Source of the DNA: Deltaproteobacteria bacterium
GTDB taxonomy: Bacteria > Myxococcota > Kuafuiibacteriia > Kuafuiibacteriales > Kuafuiibacteriaceae
DNA length: 64,000 nt
Reading direction: 5' to 3'
Assembly: GCA_016713425.1 (NCBI GenBank)
Contig: JADJPE010000005.1
Coordinates: 6,112,501-6,176,500 of the forward strand
Part shown: positions 33,314-42,177 of the stretch, piece by piece
How the letters are laid out: every line of letters starts with the position of its first letter
How positions within the stretch are numbered: position 1 is the stretch's first letter
Made by a program: the position numbers and the translations under genes
The notes under the pieces: generated by a model
Told to the model about the DNA's origin: nothing
Database searches by the model: none
What the model saw: the letters and a program-made list of their open reading frames with translations, nothing else

Positions 33314-35980
33314 ATGAGGACGGAGCGCATCGCTCGACACCTGCGGAACGCGGCCATCGCGGTGGCCGGCGTCATCGCTTCTACGCCCGCGTTCGCGGGA
33401 GACAGCGCGCTGACGGTCGAGGCCATCAACGCGAAGACGACCGGCTCGGACCACCAGGTCTTGATCCAGACCTCGGGGAAGCCGACGTTCTCCGTGTTTC
33501 GGCTGAGCGATCCCTTCCGAGTCCTCGTCGACATCAGCAACGCGTCGGTGGCGAGACCCCAGCCACTTCTGACCATCAACGATGGTGTCATCCGATACGT
33601 GGAAGCCAAAGCGCTCGACAGCGAGCAAGCAAAGATTCTGCGCGTCGAGATCGGCCTCGAGGAAGGCGCCACCTACGAAGCGGCTCTAAGATCGAACGGC
33701 ATCCTCGTTTCGGCACGTGCCGCTCTGGCGCCCGCGCCCGCGCGGCTTGGCCGACTCCAAAAGCGCGCCAATGCGAAGAGTGGGCGCACTCTGCTTGAGG
33801 CGAAGCTGCTCGCAGGCGAAATCCCGGAGGATGCAGTCCACATCGAGCAACTCAGCAACCCGGCGCGTCTGGTGGTCGATCTGGACAACGTCCAAGCCTC
33901 ACCCAAGTGGCAGCGCCTCAAGGTCGGCGCACGAGGCATCCGCCGGGCGCGGGTCGCCGCCCATGGCAGTGGCCTTCGAGTGGTCCTCGATGGCCTGGCG
34001 AGCCGTCCTCTTCCCGCCGTCGAAGTGGCTGCGGAGCGCGGCGCGCTCCAGATCTGGCTCAAAGACGCGGCCTCGGTCGCGCCCGAACATGCGCGTGCCG
34101 ACAAGGCCTCCGCTCCGGTGACGTTGGCCGCGACCACACAGGCCGCGCCGTCCACGAAGGCCGCGCCGTCCACGAAGGCCGCGCCGTCCACACAGGCCGC
34201 GCCGTCCCCAGAGCCAGAAGCCAAGCACGCAGGGCGGGCGCAGCCTCAGGTCGAGGCTCCGAGCACCAATCGGGTCGTCGACGTACGCTTCGAGCCGAAA
34301 GATGGCTTCGTGCGCTTGACGGTCGAGCTGGAGCGCCCAAGCGCCGAGGTGAAGAAGAACCTGGCGGAGCCGAACAGCCCCGCCCTTCGTCTGCCCGGCG
34401 TGATGATCTCGAACGCCTTCGAGCGCGCGCTCGATGTGTCTTCGGTGGCCGGTGAGGTCGTTTCGCTGATCTCCACCTACAAGGAAGGCAAAGACACCGT
34501 CATCACCGCCCAAATCTCGCCCGAAACCGAGCACCGCCAGTGGCAAAAAGGAAATCGCATCATGTGGGATTTCCGAGGCAAGCCGGCGACGGCGGAGATC
34601 GTTGACTATCCGGAAGAGCGCACCTCAGGCTATGCGGCCCACGCCGCGTCTGCCGCGACGCGCGCAACGACCCTCGCGCCCACCAAGGAGCGCTACCAGG
34701 GGCGCCGGATCTCGCTCGACCTGAAGGACGCTGAAATTCAGAACGTCCTTCGCCTCCTGGCCGATGTCTCGAAGCTGAACATCGTCGCTGGAGATGACGT
34801 CAAGGGGCGGGTCACCATCAAGCTGAGGAACGTGCCTTGGGATCAGGCGCTCGACATCATCTTGCGCTCCCGTCAGCTCGATAAGACGCGCCAGGGCAAC
34901 ATCGTGCGTGTGGCCCCGATCGAGGTCCTCCGCAAGGAAGAAGAGCTCCGCATCGAGCGAATGAAGGCCCGAATCGAGCTCGAGCCGCTGACGGTTCGCC
35001 TGATTCCTGTCAGCTACGCGGTCGCCAAGGAGATTCAGCCGCAGGTGAAGGCGCTTCTTTCGTCACGCGGGAAGGTAAACATCGACAAGCGGACGAATGT
35101 GCTCGTCGTCGAAGACATCGCCGACGTGCTGCTGAAAGTGGAGCGACTCGTTCGAACCCTGGACACGCAGACGCCTCAGGTGCTGATCGAGGCCCGCATC
35201 GTCGAAGCGCGATCCAGCTTCTCACGCGACCTCGGTATCCAGTGGGGCGGCAGCGTGAGCATGACCCCGCAGTTCGGCACGTCGACCGGCCTCTCCTTCC
35301 CGAACTCCATCCGCATTGGCGGGGGCGCATCCGGCGGAGCCACGCCGACCGAGGGCGTCATGGCGACACCAGGCTTTGCCGTCAACATGCCGGCCGCCGC
35401 AGGTGTCGGCACCGGTGGCGCGATTGGGTTCATCCTAGGGTCGGCCGGCGGCTCGACGCTTCTGAACCTCCGCCTCTCGGCGGCCGAGGAAATCGGCAAG
35501 GTCAAGATCATCTCCGCGCCGAAGATCGTCACGATCGACAACAAAGAGGCGAAGATCCTCTCGGGCGAGAAGATCCCGATAACCGTCGTGACCGCGAACG
35601 GCCCTTCGACGCGCTTCATCAACGCCAACATCGAGCTCACGGTCACGCCGCACGTGACGCAGGACGGTTCCATCCTCATGAAGATCTCGGCGACCAAGAA
35701 CGAGCTCTCCGACCGAGTCGACCTCCTTGGGGTCCCGGGCATCATCACGAAAGAGGCCGAGACCGAGATGATCGTGCGCGACGGCGACACCGCCGTTCTC
35801 GGTGGCCTCTACCGGCGAACGGCGACCGACAACAAGTCCTACGTGCCTTGGTTCGGAAAGATTCCGGTGCTCGGTTGGATCTTCAAGAAGTCGAGTCGAA
35901 GCGACGCCCGAGACGAGCTCTTGATCTTCATCTCCCCGCGCATCGTCAATCGTTCCCAGGCTCTGGTGGTCACGGACTAG
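33314..35980 (+). CDS. pilQ: Type IV pilus secretin PilQ
   Basis: Outer-membrane secretin through which the pilus passes. From ATG at 33314 a Sec signal peptide is clear (MRTERIARHL, hydrophobic core, STPAFA-GD), with GAGAGAGG-like purines eight bases upstream. TTG at 33269 also has a strong GGAGGAG site and cannot be excluded. Two AMIN domains (about residues 30-250) are separated from a third beta domain by an Ala/Pro/Ser/Thr linker with three repeats of KAAPST type. Then come the N0/N1 domains (ISLDLKDAEIQNVLRLLADV) and the secretin core, ending VPWFGKIPVLGWIFKKSS and LLIFISPRIV. Length about 888 is like myxobacterial PilQ. Confidence 0.95.
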   Translation: MRTERIARHLRNAAIAVAGVIASTPAFAGDSALTVEAINAKTTGSDHQVLIQTSGKPTFSVFRLSDPFRVLVDISNASVARPQPLLTINDGVIRYVEAKALDSEQAKILRVEIGLEEGATYEAALRSNGILVSARAALAPAPARLGRLQKRANAKSGRTLLEAKLLAGEIPEDAVHIEQLSNPARLVVDLDNVQASPKWQRLKVGARGIRRARVAAHGSGLRVVLDGLASRPLPAVEVAAERGALQIWLKDAASVAPEHARADKASAPVTLAATTQAAPSTKAAPSTKAAPSTQAAPSPEPEAKHAGRAQPQVEAPSTNRVVDVRFEPKDGFVRLTVELERPSAEVKKNLAEPNSPALRLPGVMISNAFERALDVSSVAGEVVSLISTYKEGKDTVITAQISPETEHRQWQKGNRIMWDFRGKPATAEIVDYPEERTSGYAAHAASAATRATTLAPTKERYQGRRISLDLKDAEIQNVLRLLADVSKLNIVAGDDVKGRVTIKLRNVPWDQALDIILRSRQLDKTRQGNIVRVAPIEVLRKEEELRIERMKARIELEPLTVRLIPVSYAVAKEIQPQVKALLSSRGKVNIDKRTNVLVVEDIADVLLKVERLVRTLDTQTPQVLIEARIVEARSSFSRDLGIQWGGSVSMTPQFGTSTGLSFPNSIRIGGGASGGATPTEGVMATPGFAVNMPAAAGVGTGGAIGFILGSAGGSTLLNLRLSAAEEIGKVKIISAPKIVTIDNKEAKILSGEKIPITVVTANGPSTRFINANIELTVTPHVTQDGSILMKISATKNELSDRVDLLGVPGIITKEAETEMIVRDGDTAVLGGLYRRTATDNKSYVPWFGKIPVLGWIFKKSSRSDARDELLIFISPRIVNRSQALVVTD

Positions 35981-35987
35981 TGCGCGG

Positions 35988-37598
35988 ATGGGGCTTCGTT
36001 TGGCACTGTCCGGCGCACCCGGCGTTGGGAAATCCACCACGGGCCGCCAGGTCGCAGAGAAGCTTGGCATCGATTTCTTGGACCTCGACGTGTTGATCGA
36101 AGCGAAGACAGGCTTGTCCTCGGCGGATTACATTCGCGCCCACGGCGAGGCGGCTTTTCGCGCAACGGAAGCAAGCTCGCTTCTCGACGTTGGGCGCGCC
36201 GAGGAGAGCCTCGTGCTCGCGTTGGGTGGGGGCACCCTGACCTCCGCCGCCGGCCTCGAGGCCGCGCGCAACTTCGGCTTGGTGGTTCAGCTCGACGCGC
36301 CACCGGCCGCGATCGCGCATCGCCTACAGAAGGAGCCCGGCGACCGGCCGCTTCTGAAGGCTTCGGCGCCCGATGCATCCCGGTCCGAGGCTTTGTCCTC
36401 GCCAGCGTCGGAATCTACGCTCGAAGCACTGCTCGCCCGACGAAGTCGCGCCTATCGCGCCGTCGACCGCATCGTGTCGGCTGAAGGCACCGTCGAAGAA
36501 ACGGCGTCGGAAGTGATCGCCGCCGTCGATGATGTGCATGTGGTTTGGTGCTCCGTCGGGCAGGTGCGATCACGAGTGGTGATCGGGCGAGGCCTCAAGC
36601 AGGCGCTCATCGGCGCTTTGATCCGACTGGAGCCTCGGCGCCCCGTCGTGGTCGTGCGTGACGACGGCGTGCCCTCCGCCCTCGCTCAGCCGTTCGTGGA
36701 TGCGATCACGCCTCTTGCCTTGGCCGGGATCGTCGAAATTTCCGTTCCCGGCGGCGAGGAAGCGAAAACGTGGGCATCGCTCGGCGATATCCTGACGAAA
36801 GCCGTCACGGCAGGCGCCGGTCGGCAGAGCGCGGTCATCGGGCTTGGCGGCGGTGCAACCTGCGACATCGCGGCCATGGCTGCACACCTCTTGGGTCGCG
36901 GTGGGGCAGCCGTCCTGATCCCCACCACCCTTCTCTCACAGGCCGACGCCTCCGTGGGCGGCAAGTGCGCCGCGAATCTTCCGGCCGGGCGCAACGTCGT
37001 CGGTGCCTTTCATCCGGCGAGCGATGTCATCGTGGACGTCGACTTCCTCGAGACCCTCTCACCTGAAGAGTATGCATCAGGCGCCGCAGAAGTGCTCAAG
37101 ATGGGCCTCATCCTCGATGCGGATCTCTTCCGGACCGTCGTCGCCGATCGCCACGTCTCCGTGGCCTCGCTCGCCCGGGCGGTCGACCATAAGGCAAGTG
37201 TTGTCTCCCGAGATCCGTTCGAACACGGAGACCGCAAGCTCCTCAATCTTGGGCACACGTTGGGTCATGCCCTCGAGAGTGCCTCAAACTACACCCTGCG
37301 ACATGGCGACGCCGTCGCCATCGGGACCGCCGCGATCGCCCGTCTCTCGCACGAGCGCGGCTGGCTGACGGCCGAGGAAATGGACGAGATCATTTGCGGA
37401 CTTACCGATTTTTCGTTGCCGACGACGGCTCCGGCTGACCTTTTGCAGCGTTCATGCGCGTTTCTGCGTGCCGACAAGAAGGGTGATCGAGACGTTCTCG
37501 ATCTTGTGGCCCTTGGGGCTCTCGGCCAAGCTCGAGTTGTGAGATTATCCTGGGAAGAGGTCGAGAGGGACCTCATGCGCTCTGGAGGCGTCCGATGA
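35988..37598 (+). CDS. aroKB: Fused shikimate kinase / 3-dehydroquinate synthase
   Basis: A 536-residue bifunctional enzyme for two steps of the shikimate pathway. Residues 1 to about 180 are shikimate kinase: Walker A GAPGVGKST, DLDVLIE, FRATEAS and the GGGTL loop. A short acidic junction follows. Residues about 185-536 are 3-dehydroquinate synthase: GLGGGATCDIAAMAAHL, PTTLLSQADASVGGK, GAAEVLKMG and NLGHTLGHALE with the metal His and Glu. In many gammaproteobacteria pilMNOPQ is followed by separate aroK and aroB; here the same order persists but the two are one gene. It begins eight bases after pilQ and overlaps the next gene by four. Confidence 0.95.
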   Translation: MGLRLALSGAPGVGKSTTGRQVAEKLGIDFLDLDVLIEAKTGLSSADYIRAHGEAAFRATEASSLLDVGRAEESLVLALGGGTLTSAAGLEAARNFGLVVQLDAPPAAIAHRLQKEPGDRPLLKASAPDASRSEALSSPASESTLEALLARRSRAYRAVDRIVSAEGTVEETASEVIAAVDDVHVVWCSVGQVRSRVVIGRGLKQALIGALIRLEPRRPVVVVRDDGVPSALAQPFVDAITPLALAGIVEISVPGGEEAKTWASLGDILTKAVTAGAGRQSAVIGLGGGATCDIAAMAAHLLGRGGAAVLIPTTLLSQADASVGGKCAANLPAGRNVVGAFHPASDVIVDVDFLETLSPEEYASGAAEVLKMGLILDADLFRTVVADRHVSVASLARAVDHKASVVSRDPFEHGDRKLLNLGHTLGHALESASNYTLRHGDAVAIGTAAIARLSHERGWLTAEEMDEIICGLTDFSLPTTAPADLLQRSCAFLRADKKGDRDVLDLVALGALGQARVVRLSWEEVERDLMRSGGVR

Positions 37599-38512
37599 AG
37601 AAGCTTCTGTTCACGAGTTCACTGATTGTGCTGGCTTTGGCGGGTTGCAACAATGTTGACACGGCCCTACGTATCCACCGGATCGTAACCTCCAGCAGCG
37701 AGACCAAGTGCGAGTTCTCTCCCGAAAACGACACGCAGTTGAGCGTCCAGTTCGACACCTCTGGGAATCATCTATTCACGTTGCCCTTGGTGGTCGAGAA
37801 CCTGCTGATCGAAGGTGAGATCGAGCTAAGCAAAGAGCCGCCGGAAACCTTCACCTACCCGAACCAGATCACGCCGCTGTCCTTCGATCTGAGGTGGCAC
37901 TGCGAAGGCAACGGCTTCGGCAACGACCTGGGACCGATGTACTTGCCACAGTTTTCCGTCAGCGCACCTTTCTGCCTCGATGAGCGCGCCGACCCCGACG
38001 GGCAATTTCGTGGCTTTGATGTCGTTCCTGCTGCGGGCGGCACCATCAAGCCAACCACTGAAGACATCGTGGACATTCGTCCGATCACGCCCCAACTCGC
38101 TCAGGCCCTCGATGACCTTTTCACGCTCGCCGTCCAGGCCGAGAGTTGCTGCCGTCAGGCCGGAAGCTGCCAGGCCGTCACCGAACAGCTCCCGAGCTCC
38201 TTTGCCTCCGGCACGGCATGCGCCAATCTGGTCGAATCCTTCGATGCGATCGCGCCGGGTCAGTTGTCGACGACGAAAATTGAGCACATTCAGCGTTTCC
38301 GTCCGTTTGCGATCTTCGACGGCAACTTCTTCACGGCCAACATCAGCGCCAACACCGGGACCTACGGCCGAACACCGGGCTACGCCATGCGAATGCGCGT
38401 CGCGCTCGAAGGCGTAACGGGCGACGGGGCTTCCGTGACCTCGAGCGAGTTCTCCGACATCGTCACGGTATGCCGAGACTGTGGTGGAAGCACAGCCTGC
38501 GCGGATCGCTGA
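37595..38512 (+). CDS. Lipoprotein of unknown function
   Basis: A 305-residue exported protein. MKKLLFTSSLIVLALAGC-NN is a perfect lipoprotein signal with lipobox LAGC. The mature part is acidic, with about ten Cys in pairs (e.g. ESCCRQAGSC, VCRDCGGSTAC) that probably form disulfides. No known domain recognised. The ATG overlaps the aroKB stop (ATGA), so it is translated from the pil-aro transcript; a pilus- or envelope-related role is possible but unproven. Confidence 0.8.
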   Translation: MKKLLFTSSLIVLALAGCNNVDTALRIHRIVTSSSETKCEFSPENDTQLSVQFDTSGNHLFTLPLVVENLLIEGEIELSKEPPETFTYPNQITPLSFDLRWHCEGNGFGNDLGPMYLPQFSVSAPFCLDERADPDGQFRGFDVVPAAGGTIKPTTEDIVDIRPITPQLAQALDDLFTLAVQAESCCRQAGSCQAVTEQLPSSFASGTACANLVESFDAIAPGQLSTTKIEHIQRFRPFAIFDGNFFTANISANTGTYGRTPGYAMRMRVALEGVTGDGASVTSSEFSDIVTVCRDCGGSTACADR

Positions 38513-38595
38513 CGTCACCACGCAAGGACATCAGCACCTACCTAGATTGGATTGAGAATCAGTGACGGTCGTCCAGAACGACGAAGGGAGCCGAT

Positions 38596-38961
38596 ATGTC
38601 GGTACTCAGTGCGCCGCTTGAAAGACTTTGCCAACGCGTGCCGGGCGCGCTCGCGGCCTCGATCATGGGCCTCGACGGTCTTCCCGTCGACACGCATACC
38701 GCAAGCAAGGGTGACATCGATCTCTCCTCACTGCTCGTCGAGTACTCCTCGACGCTGGCTCAAGTGCGCGAGAGCGCGCAGATGTTCGCGGCGGGGGCAC
38801 TGGAGGAGATCTCGATTCGCGCCGAGAACCTCACGACCATCATTCGCCCGATCACGACGGAGTACTTCTTGGCCCTCGCCCTCCTGCCCGAGGCCAACTT
38901 CGGCAAGGGGCGCTATCACCTGCGTATGACCGCGCCCGAGCTCGTCGACGAGCTCAGTTAG
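38596..38961 (+). CDS. Roadblock/LC7-domain protein
   Basis: A 121-residue protein filled by one roadblock/LC7 domain: GALAASIMGLDGLPVDTH at the start, then the long helix region SSLLVEYSSTLAQVRESAQM, then ENLTTIIRPITTEYFLALAL. Such proteins (e.g. MglB) regulate small GTPases such as MglA; no GTPase gene is in the window. GAAGGGAG lies five bases before the ATG. It is in the same gene string as the pil operon, compatible with polarity control, but this is inference. Confidence 0.85.
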   Translation: MSVLSAPLERLCQRVPGALAASIMGLDGLPVDTHTASKGDIDLSSLLVEYSSTLAQVRESAQMFAAGALEEISIRAENLTTIIRPITTEYFLALALLPEANFGKGRYHLRMTAPELVDELS

Positions 38962-38992
38962 GCTGGCTTGGCTGAGCCGTGAGCGGTGAACC

Positions 38993-39457
38993 GTGAGCCG
39001 TATCGCCGTTGTCCATGGCCCCAACCTCAACCTCCTTGGGGTACGCGAGCCCGCGATCTACGGCCGAGAGTCTCTCGCCGACATCCATGGCGCGCTCACA
39101 GCGCTGGCGCAGACTTTGGGTCACACAATCGTACCTTTTCAGTCGAACCACGAGGGCGCCCTCATCGACCATGTTCAGGCGTGCCGCGGTCAGGACGACG
39201 CGCTGATCCTCAATGCGGGAGGCTATACCCATACGTCCGTAGCCCTCCGCGACGCGGTCGCCTTCGTGAACGAGGAGATCCCCGTCATCGAGGTGCATCT
39301 CTCGATTCCGGAAGCCCGCGAGCCCTTCCGGCACCAGAGCCTTCTGTGCGGGGTCGTTCGGGGTCGCATCGAAGGTTTTGGGGCGCTCTCTTATCTGCTT
39401 GCACTCCGAGCCGCATCGGCGCTAATCGCCCAGCGTGGCGACGATCGAAACGAGTAG
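38993..39457 (+). CDS. aroQ: 3-dehydroquinate dehydratase, type II
   Basis: Dehydrates 3-dehydroquinate in the shikimate pathway, directly after the reaction of AroB encoded 1.4 kb upstream. Family motifs are all present: GPNLNLLGVREPAIYG (with the catalytic Tyr), QSNHEGALIDHV, LNAGGYTHTSVALRDA and PVIEVHLS with the catalytic His. Length 154 is normal. Starts at GTG 38993. The last 23 bases overlap the efp start. Confidence 0.95.
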   Translation: MSRIAVVHGPNLNLLGVREPAIYGRESLADIHGALTALAQTLGHTIVPFQSNHEGALIDHVQACRGQDDALILNAGGYTHTSVALRDAVAFVNEEIPVIEVHLSIPEAREPFRHQSLLCGVVRGRIEGFGALSYLLALRAASALIAQRGDDRNE

Positions 39458-40016
39458 CTTCCGCAAGGGACTGAAGATACTTCACAATGGCGTCCCGTAC
39501 GTCATCATCGACTTCCAGCACGTGAAGCCTGGCAAGGGGAACGCCTTCACCCGCACGCGTATCAAGAACCTGCAGACCGCGGCGGTGCTCGAGATTACCT
39601 ATCGCTCGGGTGAAAAGCTTGAAGACCCCGAGGTCGAGGAACGCTCCATGACGTTCCTCTATGAGGATGGCGGGATCTACCACCTGATGGACGCAAAGAC
39701 CTTCGATCAGGTGGAGATCACGGGTGAGTTCCTCGGCGACACCAAGAACTACCTGCTGCCCGATATGGTCTGCGACGTCGTGTTCTGGAAGGCCCGTCCG
39801 CTGACCATTCAAATTCCGCAGCATGTCGAGCTCAAGATCGCCCACTGCGAGCCCGGTGCCCGCGGAGACACCGCGACCAACGTGACCAAGCCGGCCACCC
39901 TTGAGACGGGTGCCGTCGTCGATGTTCCGATCTTCATCAACGTGGGCGACAAGGTGAAGATCGAGACCGACACCGGCCGGTACATCGAGCGCACCTCGAT
40001 CGGGAGCGGGTCTTGA
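39435..40016 (+). CDS. efp: Translation elongation factor P
   Basis: EF-P rescues ribosomes stalled at consecutive prolines. 193 residues with three beta-barrel domains. The tip loop is KPGKGNAF with Lys34, the residue modified by lysylation in some bacteria; no epmA/epmB is in the window. It starts at GTG 39435, inside the end of aroQ, and its stop overlaps the TTG start of accB. The efp-accB-accC order is common in bacteria. Confidence 0.95.
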   Translation: MATIETSSFRKGLKILHNGVPYVIIDFQHVKPGKGNAFTRTRIKNLQTAAVLEITYRSGEKLEDPEVEERSMTFLYEDGGIYHLMDAKTFDQVEITGEFLGDTKNYLLPDMVCDVVFWKARPLTIQIPQHVELKIAHCEPGARGDTATNVTKPATLETGAVVDVPIFINVGDKVKIETDTGRYIERTSIGSGS

Positions 40017-40792
40017 AGCGAGCCACATCGAAGGCGAGCGCCCAAAAGACCTCATCGATGCGCGCATCGAAGGCTAGGCGAGCCCCCAAGACGTCGAGCT
40101 CGCCTCGCCGTGTCGCTCCGACCGCCGCGAATGAGGCTCTGCCCGCCGCCCCCGCCCCGCTCGCGGCGGCCGGTGGGGTCGAGCGTCTGGCGGCGATCGT
40201 GCAAGTCATGGAGGCCTCCTCGCTCACCGAGCTCGAGTACGAGGACGAAGACATCGCGGTTCGGCTCGGCCGCGCCCCGCTCGCCCCGCGACCCCAGAGT
40301 TCGCGCACATTCCAGAGTTCACGGGCCTTCGAAGCCGAAGGCGCGGTGGGCCCGTCCGGCTTCGCGCCTATGGCCCTGCACACGCACCCAAGCGATGGCA
40401 CGGTGGCCACGCCGAGTGCCGCCGCGCTGGCGGGCGGTCTCGGGCCTCAGCGATCGAGCTCAGGCTTGAGCGTGGACTCGAACCCGGTTCCGACGCCGGC
40501 CACGGGGTCGATCGCGCCGTCACCCGTCGCGAACGCCGCGAAGGATGACGCCCATGTTGTGCGTTCGCCGTTCGTCGGCACTTTTTACCGATCACCCTCC
40601 CCAAGCGACCCGCCCTTCGTCGAAGTCGGGCAACGGGTCTCGCGAGGCCAAACGCTGTGCATCGTCGAAGCCATGAAGCTGATGAACGAAATCGAAGCCG
40701 AAGTCGAAGGCATAGTGCTGGAGATCGTGGCCGAGAACTCGAAGCCGGTTCAGTACGGAGAAGCGCTGTTCCGGATCGCGCGGGGATCCTGA
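40013..40792 (+). CDS. accB: Biotin carboxyl carrier protein AccB
   Basis: The swinging-arm subunit of acyl-CoA carboxylase. The biotinyl domain is at the C-terminus (about residues 180-259) with VEAMKLMNEI; Lys222 would carry biotin. It lies 37 residues from the end, as is typical. The N-terminal part is unusually long and basic, then Ala/Pro/Ser-rich, giving 259 residues versus about 155 in E. coli. The start is probably TTG at 40013, overlapping the efp stop. A start at a later residue such as Met16 cannot be ruled out. Confidence 0.92.
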   Translation: MKRATSKASAQKTSSMRASKARRAPKTSSSPRRVAPTAANEALPAAPAPLAAAGGVERLAAIVQVMEASSLTELEYEDEDIAVRLGRAPLAPRPQSSRTFQSSRAFEAEGAVGPSGFAPMALHTHPSDGTVATPSAAALAGGLGPQRSSSGLSVDSNPVPTPATGSIAPSPVANAAKDDAHVVRSPFVGTFYRSPSPSDPPFVEVGQRVSRGQTLCIVEAMKLMNEIEAEVEGIVLEIVAENSKPVQYGEALFRIARGS

Positions 40793-42150
40793 ACCTGACG
40801 CGACCGAGCGCACCGTTCCGAAAGATTCTGGTCGCCAATCGAGGCGAAATCGCACTCCGCATCATCCGCGCGGCACGTGAGCTCGGTATCCCCACCGTCG
40901 CGGTGTATTCGACGGCCGACGAGGAGTCGCTCCACGTCAAGTTCGCAGATGAATCCGTCTGTATCGGCCCCCCCTCCGCGAAGGAGAGCTACCTCAACAT
41001 TCCTGCGATCATCGCAGCGGCAGAGATCACGGCCGCCGACGCCATTCATCCGGGCTATGGCTTTCTTTCGGAGAACGCTTCCTTCGCCGAGATCTGCGCG
41101 CGATGCGGCTTCACGTTCATAGGCCCGTCGCCCGAGTCCATCCGCCTGATGGGCGACAAGATCTCGGCGCGGCGCGCGATGGCCGCCGTGGGTCTCCATT
41201 CGCTGCCTGGGTGTCCGGATCCGATCTCATCGGCCAACGAAGCCGTCCGCCTTGCCGACGAAATCGGCTTTCCGGTCATCATCAAGGCGGCCGCCGGTGG
41301 CGGTGGCCGGGGCATGAAGATCGCCCGGTCGCGCCCCGAGCTGGTGCAACAACTATCGATCGCACGCACCGAGGCGAAGAATGCGTTCGGCAACGACGCC
41401 GTGTATGTCGAGCGGTTCGTCGAGCAGCCCCGACACATCGAGTTTCAGATCGCGGCCGATCAACACGGCCACATCGTGCACCTCGGCGAACGCGAGTGCT
41501 CCGTGCAGCGCCGGTACCAGAAGCTGATCGAAGAGTCGCCTTCGCCGGCAATGACGGCGGCGAAGCGGCACGAGGTGGGAGAGCGGATCTGCGTTGCACT
41601 GCGCGCGATCGGATACTCGAACGTCGGGACGGTCGAGCTCCTAATGGACGAAGCGGGCGAGCTCTATTTCATGGAGATGAACACCCGCATTCAGGTGGAG
41701 CACCCGGTGACGGAGTTGGTGTCCGGGGTCGATCTCTTGCGCCTCCAGATCCGGCTGGCGGCCGGCGAGCCACTTCCCTTCACCCAAGACGAGGTCCAGC
41801 TCCGCGGGCACGCCATCGAATGCCGCATCAACGCGGAACATCCAGCGACCTTCGCCCCGTCGCCCGGCACCATCACGGCCTACCACGTGCCGGGTGGCCC
41901 CGGCGTCCGGGTAGACACACACGTGACGCAAGACGCGGTCATCAGCCCGTACTATGACTCCATGATCGCGAAGCTCATCGTGCACGATCGCGATCGAGCC
42001 CACAGTCTGCGGCGCATGGAGGGCGCACTCGGCGAATTTGTCGTCGAGGGCATTCACACCAACATCGCCTTCCAGCAGCGCGTGCTCGCATCCGAACCTT
42101 TTGTCTCTGGCAACTACGACACGAAGATCGTGAGTCACCTCCTCGGATAG
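40789..42150 (+). CDS. accC: Biotin carboxylase AccC
   Basis: ATP-dependent carboxylation of biotin on AccB. The reading frame is complete: FRKILVANRGEIALRII, AAAGGGGRGMKIA (ATP-grasp), HIEFQIAADQHG, ERECSVQRRYQKLIEESPSP, EMNTRIQVEHPVTEL. No ATG, GTG or TTG exists between the accB stop and the conserved N-terminus. The most economical start is CTG at 40789, overlapping the accB stop as CTGA. A GTG at 40657 is in frame but would add 44 arginine-rich residues read from inside accB. About 453 residues. Confidence 0.93.
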   Translation: MNLTRPSAPFRKILVANRGEIALRIIRAARELGIPTVAVYSTADEESLHVKFADESVCIGPPSAKESYLNIPAIIAAAEITAADAIHPGYGFLSENASFAEICARCGFTFIGPSPESIRLMGDKISARRAMAAVGLHSLPGCPDPISSANEAVRLADEIGFPVIIKAAAGGGGRGMKIARSRPELVQQLSIARTEAKNAFGNDAVYVERFVEQPRHIEFQIAADQHGHIVHLGERECSVQRRYQKLIEESPSPAMTAAKRHEVGERICVALRAIGYSNVGTVELLMDEAGELYFMEMNTRIQVEHPVTELVSGVDLLRLQIRLAAGEPLPFTQDEVQLRGHAIECRINAEHPATFAPSPGTITAYHVPGGPGVRVDTHVTQDAVISPYYDSMIAKLIVHDRDRAHSLRRMEGALGEFVVEGIHTNIAFQQRVLASEPFVSGNYDTKIVSHLLG

Positions 42151-42177
42151 ATCATATCCGCGGAACGAAGACCTCCC

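Noticed and set aside
40657..40788. accC start at GTG 40657
   Set aside because: It would add 44 Arg/Ser-rich residues coded inside accB that no biotin carboxylase has.
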